From the NCBI GenBank assembly GCA_016704345.1, contig JADJAH010000003.1, positions 372,001-436,000 of the forward strand: 64,000 nt of DNA. The letters run 5' to 3'. The position numbers and the translations under genes were made by a program. Position 1 is the stretch's first letter, and each line of letters opens with the position of its first letter. This document shows, in pieces, positions 1 to 8,950 of this stretch. Source of the stretch: Ignavibacteria bacterium (GTDB lineage: Bacteria; Bacteroidota; Ignavibacteria; Tepidaquicellales; Tepidaquicellaceae). Under the pieces are notes generated by a model. It made no database searches and had not been told where the DNA came from. It worked only from the letters and a program-made list of their open reading frames with translations.

Positions 1-1510
1 TCTGCCTACATTGGTTGAGGCAATCGACCATTCTATCAAACTCATACCGGGTTTTGCAATCCCATATTTTTCAATCTACCTGATGTTGATTCTGCTTGTC
101 ATAATTATAATCAGAAAACGGGAGAGCAGTGACATGGCTGTTTTTCTGATGGCAACCCTGATCTTGTGGAGTTTGGTGAATCTGGGACATGCGCTTTTGC
201 CTACGGTTAATATGACAAGGCCGCCCATTAAAGGAGAAGGATTTTTCTTCACCGTAATAAAAGATCTTTTTGCAAGAGTGTTGCCTTTTAATACCTTGCC
301 CAATTGGCATGTAGCAACTGGGTTGCTGTGCATGATAGCTTATGTAAAACTCGGATTCGGGAAGAAATGGCTTTTTCTTTTCTGGGGATTGCTTGTGGTT
401 TTGTCTCCGCTTTTTGTAAAGATGACTCACTTCATTGATGTTGTAGTTGCTGCTCCTCTTCCATTCCTATGCTATGCAATTGCTGAAAAAATGTCGAGTG
501 CAAAAATCAGAACCGAGACAGTTCAGGAAATAGTGAAAACATTCACTCTTGAGTCCCTGGTTCAGTCAGTAGCTATTGGTATCAGAGACGAAAGCACTTT
601 GGTCTCGCTTATTGAGGGACTGACAAGAGTTGAAAAGAATCTGACAGAAGAAGACAGGAAGAATATTGAAGAAGCAACTTCTTCTCTCAATCCTAATCCC
701 GGAACGTTGAAAGATGTAATAAACGGGTTGATCAGATCTATTAATGTAGAGACTCATTTGGATAAGGCGCGGGAGCTATTCGGAAAGGAGAAGAAAGATT
801 ATTCTCCAACTGACAAAGAACTTAAGCAGGCAATTGAAGAAGTCGTCAGCATAGCATGCAGACCCTTCGACAGTCCGAAATTCCGGCATGTAATTCTCAA
901 TATCAAAAAGAAGAATACACAGTTGATGAATGTTTCGGCAATGGAAGAAACCGCATCAGACAGATCAAAGGATATTATTTACAAGTTCACGAGTTTCATT
1001 GAATCACACAAGAAAGACATACCGATCATTATAGCTCTAAGCGGAACAAACGGACATCACAAATTGAGTTTTGAAAACATAAGAGAAATTTCCAGAGAGT
1101 TGAGAAAACCTCCGTATGAGATTTCGCCGGAAGAAGTTTGGAATGCATATCATAGAGTTGACACTGCAAGAGTCAAACCGCTTGGGGATAAGAAAAGTCC
1201 TTCAAACATTATATCGTTAACAAAGTTTGCGCTTGGAAACTCGGAGATACTGGAACCGTTTGTGGATTCAGTTGACAGAAAATTTAAGAAGTGGGTTGAA
1301 GAACATGCGGCTGAAGGCAGAATATATACTGATGATGAAATGGAATGGCTTAAGATGATGAAGGATCATGTCGCATCATTTCTTGAAATTGATATGCTTA
1401 GTTTCAATGAGCCGCCGTTTGTAAGCAAAGGCGGAGCTGCAAAAGCTTATAATCTTTTCGGACCTGATCTGAACAGGATCATGTATGAATTCAACGAGAA
1501 GCTTATCTGA
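1..1510 (+). CDS. PAP2-like membrane domain fused to HsdR C-terminal region (5' partial)
   Basis: The frame is open to the left edge, so the start is outside the window; a TTG at 11 is in frame but need not be the start. Counting from 11, residues 13-158 hold about five membrane segments with PAP2/inositolphosphotransferase-like motifs: LPNWHVAT (96-103, in place of PSxHxA) and HFIDV (140-144). From about residue 176 to 499 the protein is soluble and follows the post-helicase C-terminal region of type I restriction HsdR subunits (EcoEI_R_C family): VAIGIRDE, the RPF near 284, KPPYEISPEEVWNAY, IISLTKFALG, then FVSKGGAAKAYNLFG near the end. No helicase or nuclease motif is present. I see a true-looking fusion at a domain boundary; its function is unknown. 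A chimeric assembly join is the main alternative. Confidence 0.75.
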   Translation, partial: LPTLVEAIDHSIKLIPGFAIPYFSIYLMLILLVIIIIRKRESSDMAVFLMATLILWSLVNLGHALLPTVNMTRPPIKGEGFFFTVIKDLFARVLPFNTLPNWHVATGLLCMIAYVKLGFGKKWLFLFWGLLVVLSPLFVKMTHFIDVVVAAPLPFLCYAIAEKMSSAKIRTETVQEIVKTFTLESLVQSVAIGIRDESTLVSLIEGLTRVEKNLTEEDRKNIEEATSSLNPNPGTLKDVINGLIRSINVETHLDKARELFGKEKKDYSPTDKELKQAIEEVVSIACRPFDSPKFRHVILNIKKKNTQLMNVSAMEETASDRSKDIIYKFTSFIESHKKDIPIIIALSGTNGHHKLSFENIREISRELRKPPYEISPEEVWNAYHRVDTARVKPLGDKKSPSNIISLTKFALGNSEILEPFVDSVDRKFKKWVEEHAAEGRIYTDDEMEWLKMMKDHVASFLEIDMLSFNEPPFVSKGGAAKAYNLFGPDLNRIMYEFNEKLI

Positions 1511-1549
1511 TCTTTCGGGTTTTGGAACTGTTCTTTTTATTTTGATTGA

Positions 1550-1630
1550 CAGGGGTGCTGTCCCTTATTGACGGACGGCTGAGATAACACCCTTTGAACC
1601 TGATGCGGGTAATGCCGCCGTAGGAAACTT
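1550..1630 (+). promoter_or_regulatory. TPP riboswitch (THI element)
   Basis: The conserved TPP aptamer is readable: AGGGGTG (P2 5' arm) pairs with CACCCTT, CTGTCC pairs with GGACGG just before the invariant CTGAGA, and CTTTGAACCTGATGCGG leads to GGGTAATGCCGCCGTAGG, whose GCGG and CCGC form P5. It lies about 80 bases ahead of a TonB receptor gene and is followed by a terminator hairpin. That order implies premature termination when thiamine pyrophosphate is bound. Confidence 0.95.
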
Positions 1631-1641
1631 AAACACCATTT

Positions 1642-1698
1642 GCGTTTGGATCCTTTTCAGTTTTCAGGTTCGGAAAAGATTCAAACGCTTTTTTATTT
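1642..1698 (+). terminator. Intrinsic terminator, expression platform of the TPP riboswitch
   Basis: GCGTTTGGATCCTTTTC (from 1642) pairs with GAAAAGATTCAAACGC (1673-1688) with one bulged base and a G-U pair, and TTTTTTATTT follows directly. It lies between the aptamer and the ATG at 1708, where an OFF-state terminator is expected. The competing antiterminator was not resolved. Confidence 0.85.
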
Positions 1699-1707
1699 AC
1701 ATTTGAA

Positions 1708-4092
1708 ATGACTACAAAGTCAAAGATTTGTGCAACTCTTCTGATTGCTCTGTCTATATTGATTTGTTTCAATATTGATGGCATAACACAAGAAATGAGT
1801 GACTCCGTTAAGTATGAAACTGAAGCAATTGAAGTTGATGCTCTCAAAGGAGTGGAAAGATATACTCCGGCTACATTTGAGAATATCGATCGGAAAGAAG
1901 TGGAAGAAAAATACTGGATGCAGGACCTTCCTATGTTTCTCAAAGGAAATACAAGCATCAATGCATATTCCGAGTCAGGCTCTTCGATAGGATATTCTTA
2001 CCTTACTATCAGAGGCTTTGATCAAAGAAGGATTTCAATACTCATCAATGGCATTCCTCAGAACGATCCCGAAGATCATCAGATATACTGGGTTGATATT
2101 TCTGATATCACGGCTTCTGTTGAGGATATTCAGATTCAGCGCGGAGTAGGAACGGCTCTCTATGGTGCGTCTTCTATAGGTGGTGTTGTTAATGTAAAAA
2201 CAATAGACTTCTTCAAGAGAAAATTTCTGAACTTCTCCGGAGGATTCGGCAATTACAATTCAAAGAGATTTTCGCTGGAGTATTCCACAGGAAGTGTTGA
2301 AGGCGGTTTTGGATTCTATGGCAAGCTTTCACAGATCAGGACAGACGGTTACAGAGATCTCTCATGGTCAGATCACTGGTCATATTTCCTCAGCGCAGGA
2401 AAGATCTTCGGAAAGAAATCCGTGCTGAAGATAAATGCATATGGAAGTCCGGTAAAGAATCATCTGGCATATCTCGGAGTTGAACGTGCTTACCTCGACG
2501 GCAACATTTCCGGTGACAAGCTCAATGACAGAAGAGTCAATTATCTTACCTATCCGGATGAGACAGACAATTATTTCCAACCGCATTTTGAGTTAGTGTT
2601 CAACCATCAGCCGTCAAAAGATCTTTTCATTGGAAACACTTTGAGCTATATCAGAGGTGATGGTTACTTCAATACCTCCTTCCCGGTAAGTTATGGTTAC
2701 GATCTTCCCTACTTTAATCTGTCTCCATTCTTTGTCAACGACAGCAATGCATTCAGCTCATCATATTACAAGCGCAATGCAGACGGTACACTTTACTTTG
2801 AAAAAGGCAGAGGATATCTTATCGAGAGAAGCGATATCATTTCAAAACTAACCGTGAACAACAACACATTCGGCTGGTTTCCGCAAGTGATATTGAAACA
2901 CTCTGACGGTAAAGGCAGTCTTGCTGCAGGAGCCGAACTTCGCCTTCACATGTCAGAGCATTTCGGAGAAGTGACATTCGGCAATGCACTGCCTTCAGGC
3001 ACTCAGCCGAATCACATGTATTATTTCTACAACGGGCATAAGATCACGGCTTCAATTTATGCAAATGAAGTTTATCAAATCAACAGCAAGCTCAATGCAC
3101 TTCTTGGACTGCAGTATGTTTATCATAAATACAAAGTTGATAACGACAGATATAAACCTTATGCATTTGATGTTCCCTACAGCTTCTTCACACCAAGGCT
3201 CGGACTCAATTATAATTTTGATAAGTCTTATTCCGCTTACCTCAATGTAGCCTATGCACAACGGGAGCCGAGATTAAAGGACATTTACGACGGAGAGAAT
3301 CCTTATGCAAAACCAAATTTCAGAATTGTTGATACTCAGCAAGGAGTGTATGAAGATCCTCTCATAAAACAGGAAAAGATGATTGACTATGAACTTGGAT
3401 TCAGAATGATAACGGATGTACTTGATGCAGATCTGAATCTTTACTACATGGATTTCAGAGATGAGATAGTTAATAACGGCACGCTGGATAATGTAGGACA
3501 GCCGATATCAGGCAATGCAGGAAAGTCAGTTCATGCTGGCATAGAGATGAGCTTCGCATACAAGCCATTCCTGAAAGGAGCTATGAAAGGATTTTCTTTC
3601 AGCGGAAATGTCAATGTGTCTGACAATTATTTTAAGGAGTATGTTGAAGTACTTGGAGCTGATTCTGCAGGCAATGTGATCTATGGAAATGATTATTCCG
3701 GCAATAAAATTATTCTGTCACCCGGCACGCTCGGAAATCTTTCGCTGAATTATGATGATGGCAAAGGTATTAATGCGTATCTCACTTTTCAATATATCGG
3801 GAAACAGTACCTCGACAATTCGGAAGACGAAAGAAAGAATCCGGATGTGAGAAACTCGCCGGGATATATCAGCAAAGTCATCGAGCCGTACACTGTTGTA
3901 AACGCGGGCCTTGGTTTTGATTTTGCAAAACTCTTTCCTTCAGGAAGTTTCAGAAAGATTGAATTTTCTCTAAAAGCCAATAACCTTCTTGATAAACTCT
4001 ATGAAACAACAGGCAGTATAAGTTTCGGCACTCCTTACTGGATTCCTGCTGCAACAAGAAATTTTTACGGCGAGCTAACGATTGGTCTCTGA
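1708..4092 (+). CDS. TonB-dependent outer-membrane receptor, probably for thiamine
   Basis: A 794-residue outer-membrane receptor. Residues 1-28 are a signal peptide ending near GITQ. The plug domain spans about 50-165, with LTIRGFDQRRISILINGIPQ (99-118) and IQRGVGTALYGASSIGGVVN (143-162). The rest has the aromatic-rich alternating pattern of a 22-strand barrel. There is no N-terminal carboxypeptidase-like domain, unlike SusC proteins. The upstream TPP riboswitch ties expression to thiamine status, and riboswitch-controlled TonB receptors in Bacteroidota are known thiamine importers, so thiamine or a precursor is the inferred substrate. No inner-membrane thiamine transporter or biosynthesis gene is adjacent. 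There is no strong Shine-Dalgarno before the ATG. Confidence 0.9.
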   Translation: MTTKSKICATLLIALSILICFNIDGITQEMSDSVKYETEAIEVDALKGVERYTPATFENIDRKEVEEKYWMQDLPMFLKGNTSINAYSESGSSIGYSYLTIRGFDQRRISILINGIPQNDPEDHQIYWVDISDITASVEDIQIQRGVGTALYGASSIGGVVNVKTIDFFKRKFLNFSGGFGNYNSKRFSLEYSTGSVEGGFGFYGKLSQIRTDGYRDLSWSDHWSYFLSAGKIFGKKSVLKINAYGSPVKNHLAYLGVERAYLDGNISGDKLNDRRVNYLTYPDETDNYFQPHFELVFNHQPSKDLFIGNTLSYIRGDGYFNTSFPVSYGYDLPYFNLSPFFVNDSNAFSSSYYKRNADGTLYFEKGRGYLIERSDIISKLTVNNNTFGWFPQVILKHSDGKGSLAAGAELRLHMSEHFGEVTFGNALPSGTQPNHMYYFYNGHKITASIYANEVYQINSKLNALLGLQYVYHKYKVDNDRYKPYAFDVPYSFFTPRLGLNYNFDKSYSAYLNVAYAQREPRLKDIYDGENPYAKPNFRIVDTQQGVYEDPLIKQEKMIDYELGFRMITDVLDADLNLYYMDFRDEIVNNGTLDNVGQPISGNAGKSVHAGIEMSFAYKPFLKGAMKGFSFSGNVNVSDNYFKEYVEVLGADSAGNVIYGNDYSGNKIILSPGTLGNLSLNYDDGKGINAYLTFQYIGKQYLDNSEDERKNPDVRNSPGYISKVIEPYTVVNAGLGFDFAKLFPSGSFRKIEFSLKANNLLDKLYETTGSISFGTPYWIPAATRNFYGELTIGL

Positions 4093-4140
4093 AAAGAACA
4101 CAATTGTTTGTGCCGAATAATTTCTGAGGATGAAATTGAT

Positions 4141-5433
4141 CTATTCTGCAAAAGACTTTCCGTGACAGTGCTTGAACTTCTTTCCGCTTCCGCAGGGACA
4201 AAGATCATTTCTTTCTGCCCCGGCAAAAAGCTCACGTATTCTCTTATCTTCTTCTCTGTAAAACTGCACAATGTCAGACGGCGCCTGATTCATTCTTAAC
4301 TTCTGAGCCATGAATTTCATGGGCATGTCAACATGCATGAAGAAGGCTTTGTAGCCTTCGCAAAGATAATTCAGTCCCGGCTCACCGTCGGGAGTTTCAA
4401 TGAAACGATTCTTCGGGCATTCACCGTGACATGCGAATCTTACTTTGCACTCGAGGCAATATTTCGGGAGCGTGTCGAGTTTGTCATTTCCGAAATTCAT
4501 TTGCTTCTCCGACGAGATGAGATCTAACATACTTTTCTCCATAATATTGCCGAGCAGATATTTGGGTTCGACGAAGTGATCGCAACTGTAAAGATCTCCG
4601 TTATGCTCCATCGCAAGCGCCTTACCGCACTTCTCGCCGAATATGCACATTGCAGGATTCTCTCCGTACCAGGAAGCCAGCGCCGCATCGAACATCTGCA
4701 CATACACTTCACCTACGTCACGCCTGACCCACTCATCAAAGATCGTTATTAGAAAATTTCCCCACTGCTGTGCGCTGACAGATCTGTCCGTCACTTTATT
4801 ACCTTCCTGAAATCCCGTAGCATTGTCTCTTTCGACAATTGGAATAAACTGAATATGTCTTGACTTCAATTCATCTCGGAAGAATCTGTAGATCTCAAGA
4901 GGATGATCTGCATTATGAGCATGAACAGTAGTGAGAAGATTAAAATCAACTTCATGCTTCTGCATCAGTCGCGCTGCGTTTACAACTTTATCAAAAGTCC
5001 CATGCCCGCCCTTATCAACCCGGTAGAAGTCATGCAATTCTTTTGTGCCATCAATACTGAGTCCGATTAGAAAATTATTCTGCTTAAAGAATTCACACCA
5101 TTCATCATTGATCAGTATGCCGTTTGTCTGCATCGTGTTTGATATTGTTGTACCCGGCTTCTGATATTTCTTTTCGAGTTCAATGCTTCTTCTGAAGAAG
5201 TCGAGTCCCATAAGAGTAGGCTCTCCGCCCTGCCATGAAATCGTGACTTCGGGTACATGCTGAGATTCTATCATCTGTTTAATGTACTCCTCCAGAAGAT
5301 CATCAGCCATACGGAATCTGCTTCCCGGATAGAGCATTTCTTTGGAAAGGAAAAAGCAGTACTTGCAATCGAGATTGCAGATAGCACCCGTGGGTTTTGC
5401 AAGAACGTGAAAGTATTGTGGTACTGCAGTCAT
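4141..5433 (-). CDS. Radical SAM/SPASM enzyme of anaerobic sulfatase-maturase (anSME) type, with C-terminal SEC-C motif
   Basis: The N-terminus carries the radical SAM cluster motif with Cys19, Cys23 and Cys26 (CNLDCKYC), followed by the glycine-rich QGGEPTLMG SAM-contact segment. The C-terminal half has SPASM-type cysteines (CIFGEKCGKA, YSCDHF, CLECKVRFACHGEC) that would bind two further 4Fe-4S clusters. This layout is that of anSMEs, which convert a Cys or Ser of sulfatases to formylglycine. The last 20 residues form a SEC-C zinc motif (CPCGSGKKFKHC), uncommon in the family as I know it. No sulfatase gene is in the window, so the substrate is encoded elsewhere or is different. It converges with the TonB receptor gene, leaving a 48-bp gap. 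Confidence 0.85.
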   Translation of the reverse strand: MTAVPQYFHVLAKPTGAICNLDCKYCFFLSKEMLYPGSRFRMADDLLEEYIKQMIESQHVPEVTISWQGGEPTLMGLDFFRRSIELEKKYQKPGTTISNTMQTNGILINDEWCEFFKQNNFLIGLSIDGTKELHDFYRVDKGGHGTFDKVVNAARLMQKHEVDFNLLTTVHAHNADHPLEIYRFFRDELKSRHIQFIPIVERDNATGFQEGNKVTDRSVSAQQWGNFLITIFDEWVRRDVGEVYVQMFDAALASWYGENPAMCIFGEKCGKALAMEHNGDLYSCDHFVEPKYLLGNIMEKSMLDLISSEKQMNFGNDKLDTLPKYCLECKVRFACHGECPKNRFIETPDGEPGLNYLCEGYKAFFMHVDMPMKFMAQKLRMNQAPSDIVQFYREEDKRIRELFAGAERNDLCPCGSGKKFKHCHGKSFAE

Positions 5434-5572
5434 ATTTGTTTAAGCCGGCATAGGATAAACGGAATTCAATTATCACAATGTGAAGAGATAAAATGAAATA
5501 CTCTATTCAAAAATCTAATTCAGGTGTTTACGTTTGAGTATGTTTCTACACGCCTGCGTTGAGCTTGACGAA

Positions 5573-5663
5573 CACTTTCCACTTTCAACTCTCCATTGTC
5601 CACTTTCCACTTTCCATTTTCAACTCTCAATTCCTAATTCCTAATTCCTAATTCCTAATTGAC
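5573..5663. repeat. Heptanucleotide tandem array, 13 units
   Basis: Reading 5573-5663 in steps of seven gives CACTTTC, CACTTTC, AACTCTC, CATTGTC, CACTTTC, CACTTTC, CATTTTC, AACTCTC, four AATTCCT units and AATTGAC: exactly 13 units with two sub-families. The array stops one base short of the stop codon of the minus-strand gene beginning at 5664. The same family recurs at 19358-19420 and, inverted, at 62792-62917. Confidence 0.9.
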
Positions 5664-8060
5664 TCAGAATCTTACCGAAGTCAACGTAAGATAAAATGCT
5701 CTCGCTCCGTCAGAAGTATTGTTCAGCCGCCATGTGAATCCAAGTTCGAAGAGTTCGAGTATATTGCTCAATGCAATACCGGCTTCAGTGTAAATGCCCT
5801 CTGAAATTCTGAATCCCTTGTAAGCTGAAAAATCTTTGTTGGCATCGCTGAGTTCATTCCTCATGAAATTCACATATCCGGCTAGGTTTATCGAACCAAA
5901 GAAAGGTACATCTCTCCATAGTGTATTTCCAAAATTGTTTCTTAGTGTAAAGTAGTAAACTTTGTCTCCCGGAAATTCGTTGATGTGAGTTGTTCCGAAA
6001 TTTCTTCCCATTGAGATGTGTCCTTGATCGCTGTTGAGGAACCCGAGTGATTGATACGGCACCTCGCCGTCAACAAGTATTCCGCCAAGCTCGTAACGAA
6101 TGTTGAACAACCGGTTGAAGAATCTTCTTCCGCTCAACCGGGCATAATACTTTCTGTATTCAAATGAGCTCGATAAAAATTCTTTTCCGGAATAAATGAA
6201 ACCTGCATCCAAAATGGGAATCACACCTTCTCTGAATATTGTCACATCTCCATCTCCCCAGTCAATGCCGCCGTAATCGTTAATGTTGAGCCGCATATTC
6301 AGCCCGAGCGTTCTTAGCACACCTTCATTCACAGGTGGATTGAGACTAAACTCGTCATCTTTCTTACGCACACTGAAGTTTGTGCTAGTGTATGCGCTTT
6401 GCTGTTTCTCATTGAGATACTCAGTTCCAATATTCAATTGCGGCATCAGCCAGTAACTTGCATTTAATTTGAATCCGTCAGAATAGTAATAATCGTAAAT
6501 GTCTGTCTTGTCAAACAGTCCGCCCATTGTATTCAGAAAAATGTCCAGTGAAGGAACATCACCGTAACTGATCGGACTCATTTTTCTGTATGCTTCACCG
6601 CCAAGCTGCAGTTTCCATCCTTCTACTAATCTTTGATTTATCGAAACGCCAAACTTAGACCTCTTGTCAGAAAATCCATAACCATAAAACGCGCTAGCCC
6701 TTGTTGATCGGTTAAATCTTGAAAGATCAAGGTTCAGCTTCAGTGCGCTTCCCTCTATGCGATTGTATCTGTAATATGAAAGCGGATTTGTCGTCAGGTA
6801 TTTGCCGTATGAGATTGAACCGAGTCCGATGTTGAGTGACTTCGCATCCTCCTTTTCCTTCTTATCAATTTCCGAGAATGCACTCTTCTCTTCTGAAGAT
6901 TCTCTGAGCTTCCGGTTCTTCGTCCAGTATGCTGTATCCTTCTTGCTCGCATCAGGCAAGACCTTTATTACAAACTCGTCAAAGACCCCTGCCGGCGCCT
7001 TCTTGTTTATCCTGTATTCTGAGATCACCGAAAACACTTCTGCATCAAAACTTACCAGACCGGCAAATGATCCTCCTGCAAAGATCTGAATATCTGTAGG
7101 CATCCAGTAAACGAAGTTCGAGTTTTTGTCTTTGAACGGAGAGAACTTCTGCTGGAATCTTATGTTCTTCACAAGCCGCGGATTTGCCGCAGAGTTGGAA
7201 TTAAGATTTATCTTAAGTATTGAGAAGATGCTGTCTGCCACAAAAATTGTTCCATAAAGTAAAGGAGAAATTTCCGATTTATTTATAACATCTATCTTGA
7301 ATACCCTTAACGAATCAATGGATGTCACTCCTGCCAGTTTATAATCGTAGCTGTCGAACGCGTCATCTGCAACCGGTGTCTTGATCTTGAACTCCCCTAC
7401 ATCAATGTTGTCATCGTAAAAGTTGACGAAGAACGGAAGAGCAACACCGCGCATTATGTTTGCAGTTTCTCTCTTCGACTTTATTATTTGTTTCTCAAGA
7501 TCAGGCTTTTTAAAATATCCGATTGACTCCGATTCAAGAATTCCAAATATCCCGAGTTCATCGTCCTTCCCCGGTTGCTTCTTGTCAGTAGTATCCTTCA
7601 CGCTGTTCCTGTCTGATCTTATCACAAATTTTGAATAGGCATCATATTCATACTCATTCAATTTGTCCCGGAATTTCTTCTTGAAGCTTATAACTTTTCT
7701 CATGATCTCGTATGCCGGATCCTCGCCGAAAACATCAATTGATTCAGTAAGGATCTCTGAGGGACTAAGGAATATATCTCTCGAAACACTTCCAGCATCA
7801 ACGAAGATGCTGGCAGTATCGGTACTATAGCCTATGTATGACACTATCAACTCATGTCCGCCCTGTTGCAATTGCATCACATAATTTCCGTCTCCGTCGG
7901 CCGTTGTTCCGTTGTCAGTTCCCAATACACGAACCGTTGCAAACTCTAAACCTTTATTGGATTTTGAATCTATGATCTTGCCCGATACTTGATATGTTTG
8001 AGCAATCAGTGTCTTTCCAAATAACAGGATTAGTAGTGCAGTGCAGATCGCTTTTGTCAT
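5664..8060 (-). CDS. DUF5686-type outer-membrane protein with carboxypeptidase regulatory-like domain
   Basis: A 798-residue protein with a signal peptide (1-20, ending TLIAQ). Residues about 23-90 form a carboxypeptidase regulatory-like beta domain (VSGKIIDSKSNKGLEFATVRV ... LIVSYIGYSTD), usual at the N-terminus of Bacteroidota outer-membrane proteins. The remainder matches the DUF5686 layout: a central domain, then a barrel-like C-terminal half with many aromatic strands, ending in VRF. No molecular function is established for the family that I can state; an envelope role is inferred. Its start overlaps the rsmG stop by four bases (ATGA), so the two are probably co-translated. Confidence 0.8.
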   Translation of the reverse strand: MTKAICTALLILLFGKTLIAQTYQVSGKIIDSKSNKGLEFATVRVLGTDNGTTADGDGNYVMQLQQGGHELIVSYIGYSTDTASIFVDAGSVSRDIFLSPSEILTESIDVFGEDPAYEIMRKVISFKKKFRDKLNEYEYDAYSKFVIRSDRNSVKDTTDKKQPGKDDELGIFGILESESIGYFKKPDLEKQIIKSKRETANIMRGVALPFFVNFYDDNIDVGEFKIKTPVADDAFDSYDYKLAGVTSIDSLRVFKIDVINKSEISPLLYGTIFVADSIFSILKINLNSNSAANPRLVKNIRFQQKFSPFKDKNSNFVYWMPTDIQIFAGGSFAGLVSFDAEVFSVISEYRINKKAPAGVFDEFVIKVLPDASKKDTAYWTKNRKLRESSEEKSAFSEIDKKEKEDAKSLNIGLGSISYGKYLTTNPLSYYRYNRIEGSALKLNLDLSRFNRSTRASAFYGYGFSDKRSKFGVSINQRLVEGWKLQLGGEAYRKMSPISYGDVPSLDIFLNTMGGLFDKTDIYDYYYSDGFKLNASYWLMPQLNIGTEYLNEKQQSAYTSTNFSVRKKDDEFSLNPPVNEGVLRTLGLNMRLNINDYGGIDWGDGDVTIFREGVIPILDAGFIYSGKEFLSSSFEYRKYYARLSGRRFFNRLFNIRYELGGILVDGEVPYQSLGFLNSDQGHISMGRNFGTTHINEFPGDKVYYFTLRNNFGNTLWRDVPFFGSINLAGYVNFMRNELSDANKDFSAYKGFRISEGIYTEAGIALSNILELFELGFTWRLNNTSDGARAFYLTLTSVRF

Positions 8061-8707
8061 GATCTTGAGCTATTGTTTATTGTAATGATTTTTTTATCCT
8101 CTATCGGGTAAGCAGGATCAAACTGAAATTTCACTTCTTCAATTGTGATTTTACCGAAATGCTTTTTGAGTTCAAGTAATTCCCCTTCTGTATCGCCTCC
8201 CTTTATGAAGATCATCCTCCCGTTATTTGCTAGAAGATCTTTGCTCCATTCATACAGCTTATCTAGAGGAGCCACTGCTTTTGCAGTAACTGCTTCAAAT
8301 GATCTCCGGAATTCTTTGTGTTTTCCAAGATCTTCTGCCCGTGAGCAAACTGCTTCGATACCATCAATTCCCAATTGCCTGATGATGTCTTCTAAAGCCG
8401 TAATTTTCTTACGTATAGAATCAACAAGTGTTACTCTGATGTTGGGATAGAGGATCTTAATAGGAATTCCCGGAAAGCCGCCCCCGATGGCTATATCGGC
8501 GAGTGAGAAGACATTCCTGATGTTGATTTTTTTCAGAAAAAAGATCGAGTTAAGAATATGTTCCTCGATTGATTCCGTCTTTCTCGAGACAAGATTGATT
8601 TTATTATTCCATTCAAGCAAAGCCGATTCGTATTTCTGAAACTCCGCAATTTTATTTTCCGGATCGATACCGAGTTCATCTTTCAGAAATTTTCTTAACA
8701 ATTTCAT
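8057..8707 (-). CDS. rsmG: 16S rRNA (guanine527-N7)-methyltransferase RsmG
   Basis: A 216-residue SAM-dependent methyltransferase that makes m7G527 in the 530 loop of 16S rRNA in the cytoplasm. The family signature is clear: NKINLVSRK (35-43), the SAM-binding loop ADIAIGGGFPGIPIKI (70-85), VTLVDSIRKK (92-101), and the later VTAKAVAPLDKL and GRMIFIKGG. DIAIGGG replaces the more usual DxGSGGG. Length is normal. It is the first gene of a two-gene unit with the DUF5686 gene; no gidA (mnmG) neighbour is present. Confidence 0.95.
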   Translation of the reverse strand: MKLLRKFLKDELGIDPENKIAEFQKYESALLEWNNKINLVSRKTESIEEHILNSIFFLKKINIRNVFSLADIAIGGGFPGIPIKILYPNIRVTLVDSIRKKITALEDIIRQLGIDGIEAVCSRAEDLGKHKEFRRSFEAVTAKAVAPLDKLYEWSKDLLANNGRMIFIKGGDTEGELLELKKHFGKITIEEVKFQFDPAYPIEDKKIITINNSSRS

Positions 8708-8892
8708 AGATCTTTATTTTGAATTACCCGGAGATTTTAATCGGATATGTTTCACTAAGAATTTTTTTAGTACAATGACTTCAATCACATCAATGCTCAA
8801 TTCAGCTGATTTACTGTCTTTTTAATTCTCAATTTCCGTGTATGTCTGCTTTTCTACTGGCAAGATCATTGCATCAAATCCGGAAAGAAAAT

Positions 8893-8926
8893 AAAAAAGG
8901 GTGTCTTCTAAGAAAACACCCTTTTT
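8893..8926 (-). terminator. Rho-independent terminator after hppA
   Basis: AAAAAAGGGTGT and ACACCCTTTTT flank a short loop. On the minus strand this gives a GGGTGT/ACACCC stem followed by six T, 25 bases after the hppA stop. The A and T tracts on both sides could let it act on both strands. Confidence 0.8.
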
Positions 8927-8950
8927 GCTGACACAAATATTTCTAATGTT

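Noticed and set aside
1..1510. Complete type I restriction locus at the left edge
   Set aside because: Only the HsdR C-terminal region is present; there is no helicase, nuclease, hsdM or hsdS in the window.
4093..4140. Terminator between the TonB receptor and the radical SAM gene
   Set aside because: Only a weak CACAA/TTGTG pairing without a T tract was found.
5573..5663. Possible CRISPR array
   Set aside because: The period is 7 bp with no spacers; the repeat is a simple tandem heptamer. The same holds for 19358-19420 and 62792-62917.
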